DNA of 64,000 nt from Flagellimonas chongwuensis (lineage in GTDB: Bacteria; Bacteroidota; Bacteroidia; Flavobacteriales; Flavobacteriaceae): NCBI RefSeq assembly GCF_013376415.1, contig NZ_WYET01000007.1, forward strand, positions 310,001 to 374,000, read 5' to 3'. Position numbers and translations under genes: made by a program. Under the pieces are notes generated by a model. The model saw nothing but the letters and a program-made list of their open reading frames with translations, was not told the DNA's origin and searched no databases. The stretch's first letter is position 1. Every line of letters begins with the position of its first letter. Shown here piece after piece: positions 1-7,816 of the stretch.

Positions 1-208
1 CATTGGAAAGTGTGCGGATCATTAAGGTCTTGGCCAATCCCGGAACTCCTTCCAGCAGGGCATGTCCGCCTGCAAGAAACGTAATGAGCAGTTGTGAAAC
101 GGTATCCTCTTGGCCAATGATTACTTTGCCAATTTCTTTTTTAAGGGCGGTCAGCTTTTCGGAGAGCCCTTCTACTTCATTTGCAATTTGTTGTAGTTCT
201 TTATCCAA
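1..208 (-). CDS. MoxR-family AAA+ ATPase, N-terminal part (cut by left edge)
   Basis: Reading the minus strand from 208 gives a protein beginning LDKELQQIANEVEGL and continuing IGKVIIGQEDTVSQLL, then a Walker A region ending LLEGVPGLAKT, as in MoxR-type AAA+ ATPases. The only initiator compatible with the frame is TTG at 206-208, because an in-frame TAA lies just upstream. An ATG nearby is out of frame and soon hits a stop. The gene lies 10 nt after the DUF4159 stop on the same strand, so the two are probably co-transcribed. In Bacteroidota MoxR usually heads a set with DUF58 and Bat/VWA proteins; that part would lie left of the window. Family assignment is secure, the exact start less so. 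The plus-strand reading of the same bases is a shadow. Confidence 0.85.
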   Translation of the reverse strand, partial: MDKELQQIANEVEGLSEKLTALKKEIGKVIIGQEDTVSQLLITFLAGGHALLEGVPGLAKTLMIRTLSN

Positions 209-218
209 ATTAGTTCCA

Positions 219-845
219 TTAAGAGGTTAAAGCATATAACACAATATTCACCCCGAATCGGGTATTGTCTATTTTATACCAGCGTTTGTTTCTAAAGTCA
301 TAGTCCCATTCGCAACCATAATCCTTGTTGCTATAGAGCACCCCGATTCTTCCATCGATCACAATGGCCTTGAGGTATTCGTGCACAAGGTCGTCTCCCC
401 AGCCGTTCAGTTCTTGTGAAGTGGTCGGCGGACCATCATCGAATTCAAAGAAAATGGTGTAGATCTCATGGTCGTTGGGAATTTTCTTTAGTTCACCCGG
501 ACCGAATATTTCTTCCATTTGCCGTTCGAACGATTTGGCAAACAGTCCGTCAATATCATGGTTACAGTCATCTGCGAAGACAAAGCCGCCATTACGCACA
601 TATTTTTCAAAGTTCTCGCGTTCCTTTTTGGTGAACTGGACCAGTTTATGCCCGGAAATATAGCAGAACGGACTTTTAAAAATATCTTCGCTGGACAGGG
701 TAATGATTTTTTCTTGGGTATCCACTTTTAGGGTAGTGTACTCCACTAGAGAATTCAGTAAATTGGAAGGCATGCGCTGGTCCACATCCCAATCTCCCGA
801 TTCGTACTGTAACCTTGTAAAAAAGAATTCGTTATCCAATGCCAT
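219..845 (-). CDS. DUF4159 domain protein
   Basis: A 208-residue protein without signal peptide or membrane segment. It matches the DUF4159 family: an aromatic N-terminus, a central ENFEKYVRNGGFVFADDC segment resembling a glutamine-amidotransferase-like Rossmann layer, and a C-terminal region with conserved Trp/Asp residues (WGDDLVHEY). The function of the family is unknown. It is repeatedly found next to moxR and tldD/tldE in Bacteroidota, and that is its context here: tldE ends 84 nt upstream and moxR starts 10 nt downstream. I infer a role in the same MoxR-linked envelope or protein quality process. The start at 845 follows a Bacteroidota-style A/T-rich leader without a clear Shine-Dalgarno. 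Confidence 0.8.
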   Translation of the reverse strand: MALDNEFFFTRLQYESGDWDVDQRMPSNLLNSLVEYTTLKVDTQEKIITLSSEDIFKSPFCYISGHKLVQFTKKERENFEKYVRNGGFVFADDCNHDIDGLFAKSFERQMEEIFGPGELKKIPNDHEIYTIFFEFDDGPPTTSQELNGWGDDLVHEYLKAIVIDGRIGVLYSNKDYGCEWDYDFRNKRWYKIDNTRFGVNIVLYALTS

Positions 846-929
846 TTGGGTGGTAGGCTAAAATCATTGTCAAAATAAAAACTGGCGATCAAGGATAACC
901 TGACCACCAGTTTGTTTTGATTCTTCTGT

Positions 930-2246
930 TTATACCGCGTCAGAAAGACTTGTGAACGTAAAGTCACGGATCTTCATATAAGGTATTAAGTTTCCGTTGA
1001 CACGAACTTGTTCCCCAAGAGATTCCAGATTATTCAGCATAATGATCGGGCTCTCGTTAAACCTGAAATTTTTGACAGGGAATTTGATTTGTCCGTTTTC
1101 GATATAAAACGTTCCGTCCCTTGTTAAACCAGTGTACAATAAGGTTTGTGGATCCACACTTCGGATGTACCAAAAACGGGTTACCAAAATACCTTTTTTG
1201 GTTCCTTTGATCATATCCTCGAAGCTTTCATCGCCACCTTCCATAATGGAATTGCTGGGGAATGGAACTGGTTCTACTCCCTTTTGTTCCGCCCAATAAC
1301 GATCGTAAGCCAGGTTTTTGACCACTCCGTTCTCTATCCAACTGGTCTTTTTAAGTGGCTGTCCCGAACCGTTCCATGTAGATGTCGGCACATCTGGGTT
1401 TAACGGATCGGACCAAATATTCACGCGCTCATCTACAATTTTTTGACCGAGTTTGGTTCCTCCATCTTTTGCGGACATAAAACTCCTTCCCTCGTCTGCA
1501 GACCTTGCATCCAAAGAACGGAACATGTTTCTCAACAAATCGGATGCCGCGGCAGGTTCCAAGATCACCGTATATTTTCCCGGTTCAATGGCACGTGCCT
1601 CTCTGGACATTACCGCTTTGTCTATCGCCACTTTTGATGCTTCGGAAGCATCGAACTTATCGATATCGTTATAATCCCTGGTCACCCAACCGGAACCTGT
1701 ACCATCGTTGGTACGCATGGTTACCGTAAAGTCAACATCAGTGGATTGATTGTATGCAAATAGACCGTTTGAATTGATCATGGCCGAAAATTGGGCCGAA
1801 TCATCCAGAAAACCTGCTGCGGTAACATCCTTTGCCGCTGCTGGAACAATACTCTTATTGGCAACCTCTGCCCTGTATTCTGGTGTTACATTGGCGGTAG
1901 ATTCCTTGTACGTGATGGCCTCATCATAGGTTTGTGGCCCCAAAGGGGGCATGAATTCAGGGTTTTCAGGAGATAGTTGAGCGAGTTCTTCCGCTCTTTT
2001 CACTACCTTTTCGAGCGATGCATCATCAAACTCATCAATGGTAGCTGTTCCTACTTTTTTTCCAAAGCTTGATTGTACCACCAAACTCTGTGTAGATCTA
2101 TATCCTGCGGTGGACACGGTATTTCTAGCATATCGGATATTGCCGCTATTACTTCCACTTAGGTTTATTTCGCAGGCATCGGCATTGGAAAAGCTCAATG
2201 CTTTTTCCAAAATCTTTTTTGCTTCTTCTTTAGTATATATAGCCAT
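930..2246 (-). CDS. TldE/PmbA-type subunit of TldD/TldE protease
   Basis: A 438-residue PmbA/TldD-superfamily protein starting MAIYTKEEAKKILEKAL. It has the long beta-rich fold typical of the family but no HExxxH zinc motif, so it is the non-metal-binding subunit, equivalent to E. coli TldE (PmbA). In that system TldD and TldE form a heterodimer in which a beta-strand-clamped, unfolded peptide is cut by the zinc of TldD. No signal peptide is visible. It follows tldD by 27 nt on the same strand, which supports one operon and a heterodimer. C-terminal sequence such as PVKNFRFNESPIIMLNNLES is characteristic of the family. Confidence 0.9.
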   Translation of the reverse strand: MAIYTKEEAKKILEKALSFSNADACEINLSGSNSGNIRYARNTVSTAGYRSTQSLVVQSSFGKKVGTATIDEFDDASLEKVVKRAEELAQLSPENPEFMPPLGPQTYDEAITYKESTANVTPEYRAEVANKSIVPAAAKDVTAAGFLDDSAQFSAMINSNGLFAYNQSTDVDFTVTMRTNDGTGSGWVTRDYNDIDKFDASEASKVAIDKAVMSREARAIEPGKYTVILEPAAASDLLRNMFRSLDARSADEGRSFMSAKDGGTKLGQKIVDERVNIWSDPLNPDVPTSTWNGSGQPLKKTSWIENGVVKNLAYDRYWAEQKGVEPVPFPSNSIMEGGDESFEDMIKGTKKGILVTRFWYIRSVDPQTLLYTGLTRDGTFYIENGQIKFPVKNFRFNESPIIMLNNLESLGEQVRVNGNLIPYMKIRDFTFTSLSDAV

Positions 2247-2273
2247 TGTCTTATTATTTAATTTGAATAAACC

Positions 2274-3914
2274 TTAAATGGTCCTACCTGTGTTGATTAC
2301 ATTGATTCCGTTAAACCGGGATGTGGAACTACCATGCGAAACGGCGCTTACCTGAGATGGCTGTCCTTTTCCATCGAAGAAAGAACCGAACAACCTATAG
2401 TCGTCCTTATCACATATTTTAGCACAGGAATTCCAGAACTCTTGGGTGTTGGACTGATAGGCCACATCTTCGAGCATACCTACTATCTCACCGTTCTTGA
2501 TTTCGTAGAACAAGGTTCCCCCAAATTGGAAGTTGTAACGCTGTTGGTCAATGGAGTAAGAACCACGACCCAAAATGTAGATACCTTTTTCCACATCTTT
2601 GATCATGTCCTGCAAGGAATATTTTTCCTTACCTGGCTCCAAAGACACGTTGGGCATTCGCTGGAACTGCACATCTTCCCAACTTTGGGCATAGCAACAT
2701 CCATGTGATTCGTTTTGATCGATCATATGAACTTGATCTCGGATGGCCTGGTAGTTCACCAAGGTTCCGTTTCTGATCAAATCCCATTTTTTGGTCTTTA
2801 CTCCTTCATCATCATAACCAACGGCACCCAAAGAACCTTCTTGGGTCTTATCGGCCACAATGTTCACGATATCGCTGCCGTAGTTAAAGTCCTTGGATTC
2901 CCATTTGTCCAAAGTTGCAAAACTGGTTCCTGCATAGTTGGCCTCGTAACCCAAGACACGATCCAATTCCAATGGGTGTCCCACAGATTCGTGAATGGTC
3001 AATCCCAGGTGGTTGGGCTCCAGTACCAAATCGTATTTACCGGCTTCCACGGATTTCGCGGACAATTTCTCTTTGGCCTGTTTTGCGGCCATTGTTGCAT
3101 CTTCTACAATATCGTAGCTTCTATTGTATAGTTTGATGCCCTGTGGACCTGCTAGTTTTTCAGATTCCAGACCGTCCATATATTCATAGCCCATGCCCAT
3201 TGGCGCACTCAAGGCCTGACGGCTTCTGAACTTACCCTCTGCACGATCGATCGCCGTAACGTTAAAGGTTGGCCAAATTCGATGCACATCCTGATCAATA
3301 TAAGATCCATCGGTAGAAGCAAAATACTTTTGTTCGTTCACCATAAAGAGGGCAGAGTTCACAAAATTGGCGCCGTTCTCCATAGCGGCGGAGTTTGCGC
3401 TCAAAAGCAAATCCACTTTTTCGGAAATAGGCACTTCTTTAAAATCCTTCTTTATCGGGGTTTTCCAAGATACCTCGCCATGTCCCTGTACCGGTGCCAA
3501 AACAACGGGTTCTTTTTGAATCTTTGAATTGGCCTTGGCAATGGAAACAGCATGCTGTGTTGCTTTTCTGATTCCATCCTCGGTCACATCATTGGTAGAG
3601 GAAAAACCCCAAGTACCATTGGCTATAACACGGATTCCAATTCCAAAGGATTCGGTATTCACCACATTTTGGACTTTGTCCTCACGTGTAAAGACATACT
3701 GGTTCAGGTACCTTCCTATTCGGGCATCCGCATAGGTGGCTCCCATGGATTTAGCGGTATTTAGGGCAACATCTGCCATTTTCTTTTTAAGAACGGTATC
3801 CATACCCGGTTCGAGCAATGCTTCCGCAGGAATGTCGTTTCCCAAAAGAAGCGAGGGCATCATCATGGCCCCTGCACCCATACCGGCGTACTGTACAAAA
3901 TCTCTTCTTTTCAT
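2274..3914 (-). CDS. tldD: TldD-type zinc metalloprotease subunit with Tat-like leader
   Basis: A 546-residue TldD-family protein. The zinc motif HESVGH is at residues 308-313, followed by the usual LELDRVLGYEANYAGTSF stretch. The N-terminus MKRRDFVQYAGMGAGAMMMP has twin arginines, a mild hydrophobic stretch and small residues, resembling a Tat signal, whereas E. coli TldD is cytoplasmic. Its partner gene directly downstream has no leader. First gene of the tldD-tldE-DUF4159-moxR series. The family degrades or processes small peptides (microcin B17, CcdA in E. coli); the substrate here is unknown. Start at 3914 is chosen because it gives the complete leader. Confidence 0.9.
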   Translation of the reverse strand: MKRRDFVQYAGMGAGAMMMPSLLLGNDIPAEALLEPGMDTVLKKKMADVALNTAKSMGATYADARIGRYLNQYVFTREDKVQNVVNTESFGIGIRVIANGTWGFSSTNDVTEDGIRKATQHAVSIAKANSKIQKEPVVLAPVQGHGEVSWKTPIKKDFKEVPISEKVDLLLSANSAAMENGANFVNSALFMVNEQKYFASTDGSYIDQDVHRIWPTFNVTAIDRAEGKFRSRQALSAPMGMGYEYMDGLESEKLAGPQGIKLYNRSYDIVEDATMAAKQAKEKLSAKSVEAGKYDLVLEPNHLGLTIHESVGHPLELDRVLGYEANYAGTSFATLDKWESKDFNYGSDIVNIVADKTQEGSLGAVGYDDEGVKTKKWDLIRNGTLVNYQAIRDQVHMIDQNESHGCCYAQSWEDVQFQRMPNVSLEPGKEKYSLQDMIKDVEKGIYILGRGSYSIDQQRYNFQFGGTLFYEIKNGEIVGMLEDVAYQSNTQEFWNSCAKICDKDDYRLFGSFFDGKGQPSQVSAVSHGSSTSRFNGINVINTGRTI

Positions 3915-4085
3915 TTTGATTAGTTATTTGATTTATTTTGAGTTAATAATAGGCAAGGATATCTTAATAATGATCGATTCAAATCCATGCTTTTAAAATT
4001 AAGTAGTGCATACTTAGTTTTATGTTAATTTTAACCTAAAATCCTTGAACAACAGGCTATAGGCCCCAAACGACCAACCATAATT

Positions 4086-4119
4086 GCGAATACCTTAAAA
4101 TCCGGTATTGTTTATTCGC
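4086..4119. repeat. Nested inverted repeats upstream of cls
   Basis: GCGAATA at 4086-4092 is complementary to TATTCGC at 4113-4119, and inside it AATACC at 4089-4094 is complementary to GGTATT at 4104-4109. The two pairings overlap and are mutually exclusive, so either hairpin could form. There is no T-run, so it is unlikely to be a terminator. It may be an operator or a chance structure. Confidence 0.35.
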
Positions 4120-4224
4120 GACTATACAACCGAATGAATAAGCAAAGTACAAGGTTTACCTCACAATGGCATCGACCATTATATCTGTATTGATTTTCTA
4201 CATTTTGTTACAGTACATTCCAAA

Positions 4225-4256
4225 TTGATTATAATGTGACGAGAATCTTATCTTTG
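4225..4256 (+). promoter_or_regulatory. Predicted promoter of cls
   Basis: TATCTTTG at 4249-4256 matches the Bacteroidota -7 element TAnnTTTG exactly. A TTG at 4225-4227, 21 nt upstream, can serve as the -33 element. The transcript would begin near 4260-4264, which makes the GTG at 4265 almost leaderless and favours the ATG codons at 4274 or 4283 as the true start. Confidence 0.55.
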
Positions 4257-4273
4257 AAACAAACGTGGATTAT

Positions 4274-5689
4274 ATGGACCACATGCTCATACCTATCCTC
4301 ATTGCGCTCTACATACTGATTGCACTGACCATGGTCGTAAGCTTGTTATTGAACGGGGTAAGGCCCAGCAAGACCTTGGCTTGGCTGTTGGCCATCTTTA
4401 CCATCCCCGTAGCAGGTGTCCTGCTATATATTTTGTTTGGCAGGAACAGGAGAAGGTCCAAGATGTTTTCCTTGAAAAATCAGTTTGCCCCCATTCAACC
4501 ATTGGAAAACGCAAATTGTAATCCCCAGATCTCAGATGATAAGCTCAAAATAACCCATTTGATCAACAAAACAACCCATTGCGGCATAACCTGCCATAAC
4601 GATCTAGAGTTGTTGAAGGATGGAAAAATTACCTTTGAAAGCATATTTGAGGCCATCGAAGGGGCCAAAGAGCACATACATTTACAATATTACATTTTTG
4701 AAGATGGCGAACTGGCTGATAGACTTCTGGATATTTTTGAAAGGAAGGTGGCGAGCAACGTAACCATAAGATTGCTCTACGATGGTATCGGCAGTTATTC
4801 ACTAAGTAAGAAATACCTCAAAAAACTCAAAGATATAGGTGTTGAAACAGCACAGTTCCTTCCCTTTAAGTTTGGGAGGTTTCTGGCTTCATTAAACTAT
4901 CGGAACCATAGGAAAATAATCGTGATCGACAATAAAATAGGGTTTACCGGTGGCATCAATATTTCGGACAAGTATCTTAGGGGCGACCAAACATTGGGAA
5001 AATGGCACGATACCCATCTAAAAATAGAAGGTGAGGCCGTTGACTTTTTGAACCGATTATTTGTCACGGACTGGTTTTTGGCCAGTGGCAAAAAAGTGGA
5101 AGCCTCCAATTTTAAAACCCAAGCGATCCATAGGCATAAAACTTCACTACAAATTGTACCCAGTGGTCCGGACGATGATTTTGATGTAATGGAACAGGTC
5201 TATTTTTCCATTATCAATAGTTCTCAAAAATACCTATACATCGTAAATCCATATATAATTCCAAACCATGCCATACTGCAGGCGCTCATGACCGCCGCAC
5301 TGAGCGGTGTGGATGTCAGGATTCTAATGTCGACCACCACCGATATCAAATTGGTGGACTGGTGCGTTAGGGCCTATTTTGAATCCTATCTCAAGGCTGG
5401 CATTAAAATATATTTATATGCCGACGGCTTTTTGCACAGTAAGGTCATGTTGTGCGACGATGAGATCGCCAGTGTAGGAACCGCCAATCTAGACAATAGG
5501 AGTCTGCAGCAAAATTATGAAGCACAAGTGTTCGTTTATGACAGGGACTTGTGCAAAAGGATGAAATCAGATTTTTTTAAGGATTGTGAAAAATCATTGA
5601 TTTTGAACGATTACAACCAATACAAGGAAAGACCTTGGATCCAAAAATTGATTCAGGGCTTTGCCAAATTATTGAGTCCCCTTCTATAG
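4274..5689 (+). CDS. cls: Cardiolipin synthase (phospholipase D family)
   Basis: A bacterial-type cardiolipin synthase that condenses two phosphatidylglycerols into cardiolipin and glycerol at the inner membrane. Two N-terminal transmembrane helices lie within the first ~60 residues, the second in the segment WLLAIFTIPVAGVLLYILFG. They are followed by two phospholipase D half domains with HKD motifs: HRKIIVID with His near residue 212 and HSKVMLCD with His near residue 388, each followed by the usual downstream Gly/Asn residues (FTGGIN and GTANLD). About 471 residues is the normal length. The reading frame is open from a GTG at 4265; I prefer ATG 4274 because of the promoter position. Its last 6 bases overlap the convergent D-lactate dehydrogenase gene. 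Confidence 0.93.
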   Translation: MDHMLIPILIALYILIALTMVVSLLLNGVRPSKTLAWLLAIFTIPVAGVLLYILFGRNRRRSKMFSLKNQFAPIQPLENANCNPQISDDKLKITHLINKTTHCGITCHNDLELLKDGKITFESIFEAIEGAKEHIHLQYYIFEDGELADRLLDIFERKVASNVTIRLLYDGIGSYSLSKKYLKKLKDIGVETAQFLPFKFGRFLASLNYRNHRKIIVIDNKIGFTGGINISDKYLRGDQTLGKWHDTHLKIEGEAVDFLNRLFVTDWFLASGKKVEASNFKTQAIHRHKTSLQIVPSGPDDDFDVMEQVYFSIINSSQKYLYIVNPYIIPNHAILQALMTAALSGVDVRILMSTTTDIKLVDWCVRAYFESYLKAGIKIYLYADGFLHSKVMLCDDEIASVGTANLDNRSLQQNYEAQVFVYDRDLCKRMKSDFFKDCEKSLILNDYNQYKERPWIQKLIQGFAKLLSPLL

Positions 5690-6700
5690 TGTTACGGTCT
5701 GGAAACCCAGTTCGTTTTTGCAGGTTTTTCCTTTTTCCCAACAATCCAAATTGTAAATGGTGGTCTCGGCGATCCTCAACAACGCTTCTCTTGTGGCAAA
5801 TGCTTGGTGTGGCGTCAAAAGTACATTGGGCAGATCGATCAATTCTTGAAGCAGCTCATCGGTAATGCCCGTTTTGCTGTTATCCTTAAAAAAGATTCCT
5901 CTTTCACGCTCATAAACGTCCGTGGCATATCCCCCAAGGTGTCCGTCCTTTAACACCTTGACTAGATCTTCTGTTTTTACGATACCTCCTCGCGCCGTAT
6001 TGATCAATATGGCTCCCTGTTTCATTGCCAAGAACATGGGTTCATAAAAAATATGGTGTGTTTCATAGGTTAGCGGCGCATTGATACTGATAACATCGGA
6101 TCGTCTGCACAGTTCTTCCAAGGGAAGGTATTCCACATCGTAGTGGCTTTCCAGATAATGGTTACGTCTTACATCATTGGCCACCACCTTGCACCCAAAA
6201 GCATGGAAAATTTTCACCAAAATAGAACCTATCCTTCCTGTTCCAAAAATACCGACCGTCTTTCCGTTCAAATCAAAGCCCATTAAATTATCCAAAGTAA
6301 AATCATATTGTTTTACCTGGGCATTTGCCTGAATGAGCCTACGGTTGATCGCCAACAATAAACCTACGGCATGTTCTGCAATTGCATGGGGGGAGTATTC
6401 CGGTGCATAAGCCACTTTTAGTCCGATTCTTTTTGCTGATTTAACGCTTACATTGTTATAGCCCGTTGACCTTAAAGTGATGTATTTAACCCCCAGATCA
6501 TGGAGGATTTCCAGAACAACCAGACAGGCATCATCGTTTGAAAAGACACAAACGGCATCATAACCTGCGGCCATAACAGCCGTTGAGGAGTCCAATGTTT
6601 CCGGAACAAAGGTCATTTTATGCTTGCCGTTATTGAATTTTTCCAAGTTTTTTATCTCAAAATCCTTGGCGCTGTACACCAATACCTTCATTTTGTTCAA
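5684..6700 (-). CDS. ldhA: D-lactate dehydrogenase / 2-hydroxyacid dehydrogenase
   Basis: A 338-residue NAD-dependent D-isomer 2-hydroxyacid dehydrogenase of the fermentative LdhA type, which reduces pyruvate to D-lactate and regenerates NAD+. The Rossmann motif is GIFGTGRIG near residues 150-158. Substrate and catalytic regions LRSTGYNNV, INTARGGIV and TPHQAFATREAL, with the catalytic His in PHQA, are intact. It starts 1 nt after the preceding minus-strand gene (6702-7145), so the two form one operon driven by the FNR-box promoter at 7199-7241. That placement fits an oxygen-limitation role. Start at 6700; an alternative is the Met four residues in (MKVLVYS). Confidence 0.9.
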   Translation of the reverse strand: MNKMKVLVYSAKDFEIKNLEKFNNGKHKMTFVPETLDSSTAVMAAGYDAVCVFSNDDACLVVLEILHDLGVKYITLRSTGYNNVSVKSAKRIGLKVAYAPEYSPHAIAEHAVGLLLAINRRLIQANAQVKQYDFTLDNLMGFDLNGKTVGIFGTGRIGSILVKIFHAFGCKVVANDVRRNHYLESHYDVEYLPLEELCRRSDVISINAPLTYETHHIFYEPMFLAMKQGAILINTARGGIVKTEDLVKVLKDGHLGGYATDVYERERGIFFKDNSKTGITDELLQELIDLPNVLLTPHQAFATREALLRIAETTIYNLDCWEKGKTCKNELGFQTVTL

Positions 6701-6701
6701 T

Positions 6702-7145
6702 TTAATTCAACAATCGTTTTTGCTTTTTGCGCTTAATCACTTTGGATATAATATCGAACATGAGGTTCTTGGTGTGCCTGTACTTCATAAAGTAATCGGA
6801 CACATCCATGGACAAATCGTTGTGGGTATCCAGATAGGCTGCTTCCATTTTTTCTTGATTAATATCATCTACCATGATCTGGAGCTGATTTTCATGCAAT
6901 TGCACCCTTTTGAACAAGTCCACCAAATCCTTTTCGGATTGGTTCAAGGATTGCACCAGGGGCTGTACACTTTTGAACATATCCGAATCAATAATGTCCA
7001 ATGTATAATCCTTCACCATGGTATTCAGAAATTTTTGCTCATCTCTGGCAAATTTCAATTCAGAAAACCACTTCTTTGATTCCTCGTGCAGCTCCTCTGC
7101 ACTGAACCACTCTTTAAGCCTCCTTTTGTTTGATTTTGTTTCCAT
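6702..7145 (-). CDS. Hypothetical coiled-coil protein, first gene of ldhA operon
   Basis: A 147-residue soluble, highly charged and predominantly helical protein without signal peptide or membrane segments. Regularly spaced Leu/Met/Phe and many Lys/Glu suggest a helical bundle or coiled coil. The C-terminus is very basic (KVIKRKKQKRLLN). I do not recognise the family. It is the promoter-proximal gene of an operon with ldhA, 1 nt apart, and sits under a perfect FNR-like palindrome at 7229-7242. It is therefore probably a stress or hypoxia protein whose function cannot be read from the sequence. Confidence 0.75.
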   Translation of the reverse strand: METKSNKRRLKEWFSAEELHEESKKWFSELKFARDEQKFLNTMVKDYTLDIIDSDMFKSVQPLVQSLNQSEKDLVDLFKRVQLHENQLQIMVDDINQEKMEAAYLDTHNDLSMDVSDYFMKYRHTKNLMFDIISKVIKRKKQKRLLN

Positions 7146-7198
7146 AACGATAATTTAAACATTGTTACATGTCATGTATTGCCAAATTCCTGGCCAAT

Positions 7199-7241
7199 CA
7201 AAAATAGACCACAATCATTTGATGTATAATGATTTAAATCA
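7199..7241 (-). promoter_or_regulatory. FNR-like box promoter A (ldhA operon)
   Basis: The palindrome ATGATTTAAATCAT (7229-7242, core TGAT-N4-ATCA at 7230-7241) is followed on the minus strand by TATTTTTG at 7199-7206, an exact -7 element whose first base is 30 nt from the palindrome centre. This spacing places the box near -41 from the start of transcription, the class II activator position. Predicted start near 7195, leaving about 50 nt of leader before the ATG at 7145. Confidence 0.75.
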
Positions 7242-7266
7242 TATCAAACGATGATTATCTGGATTC

Positions 7267-7683
7267 TCAATTTCGACCGTCCTTTCCAAAGGATTTTTTA
7301 ACCAATGCCTTTATCTGGTTCTCGGTCATGCTGTCCGCAGTCTCTTTCTTCTTTACTTTTTCGGCTATACGGGAATGTCTTGTTTTTAGAGCGTCCAAAA
7401 ATTTATCCGGTGTTTCCGCAGGGCCAAAAATGACTATTTCGTCGGCATCTGAAACTTGCTCGGCTATCTCTTCAAAGTATTTTTTTAATTGGTGTTTCTC
7501 CCTTTCAAGATATTTGCTGTCCTGCACCACATCCTGTGGACCCCATTTAGTTTTGGAACGCGCACCTCCCTTGGGGTTAAAAAAATCAAGTTCTGAGGAA
7601 ATATTAAAAAAACTTTCCTTGTTATTGTTAAGCACCACTCCTTTGGCTTCTTGCTTATCCATCCATATCCCTACTTGTTTCAT
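7267..7683 (-). CDS. Small eRF1-like (baeRF-type) stress protein, tentative
   Basis: A soluble protein of 138 residues if started at MKQVGIWMDK; the frame is open to an ATG at 7719, giving 150. The N-terminus, with a beta strand followed by DKQEAKGVVLNN, and the region DEIVIFGPAETPDKFLDAL resemble the bacterial eRF1-like (baeRF) proteins and other Rossmannoid members of the Pelota/eRF1 superfamily, in which that segment precedes a helix. The C-terminus is charged and Lys-rich. A ribosome- or RNA-directed stress role is plausible for the family but is inference. It stands alone under FNR-like box B and lies between universal stress genes and the ldhA operon. Confidence 0.6.
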   Translation of the reverse strand: MKQVGIWMDKQEAKGVVLNNNKESFFNISSELDFFNPKGGARSKTKWGPQDVVQDSKYLEREKHQLKKYFEEIAEQVSDADEIVIFGPAETPDKFLDALKTRHSRIAEKVKKKETADSMTENQIKALVKKSFGKDGRN

Positions 7684-7757
7684 ACCATCATCCTTTTTAA
7701 TTATAATTCCTTTTAACATGGGTGTTCTTCTCCCTTAACCAGTATATCGGTTTTGCT

Positions 7758-7800
7758 AGAAAATACAAGGATTCATACTTCTCTGCAATGATTTATATCA
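7758..7800 (-). promoter_or_regulatory. FNR-like box promoter B (eRF1-like gene)
   Basis: TGATTTATATCA at 7789-7800 is a TGAT-N4-ATCA palindrome. On the minus strand, 30 nt from its centre, lies TATTTTCT (7758-7765), a weak -7 element matching four of the six defined positions. The position equals that in the neighbouring promoters, which is why I accept it despite the weak -7. Confidence 0.6.
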
Positions 7801-7816
7801 CCTGAAGGAGACTATT

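Larger units (their letters stand above)
3915..4264. other. Intergenic region between divergent tldD and cls
   Basis: A 350-base A/T-rich region between divergently transcribed genes. It must hold both promoters. A good Bacteroidota-type promoter for the plus-strand gene is at 4225-4256. A nested inverted repeat lies at 4086-4119. I see no coding potential and no FNR-like box here, unlike the promoters of the stress island just to the right. Confidence 0.6.

Noticed and set aside
3..230. Plus-strand reading frame at the left edge
   Set aside because: The minus strand of the same bases clearly encodes a MoxR N-terminus with the IGQEDTV and Walker A segments.
6856..6867. TGATTAATATCA, another TGAT-N4-ATCA match
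   Set aside because: It lies inside the coding sequence of the 6702-7145 gene and not before a gene start, so it is treated as a chance occurrence and shows that the core alone is not sufficient.
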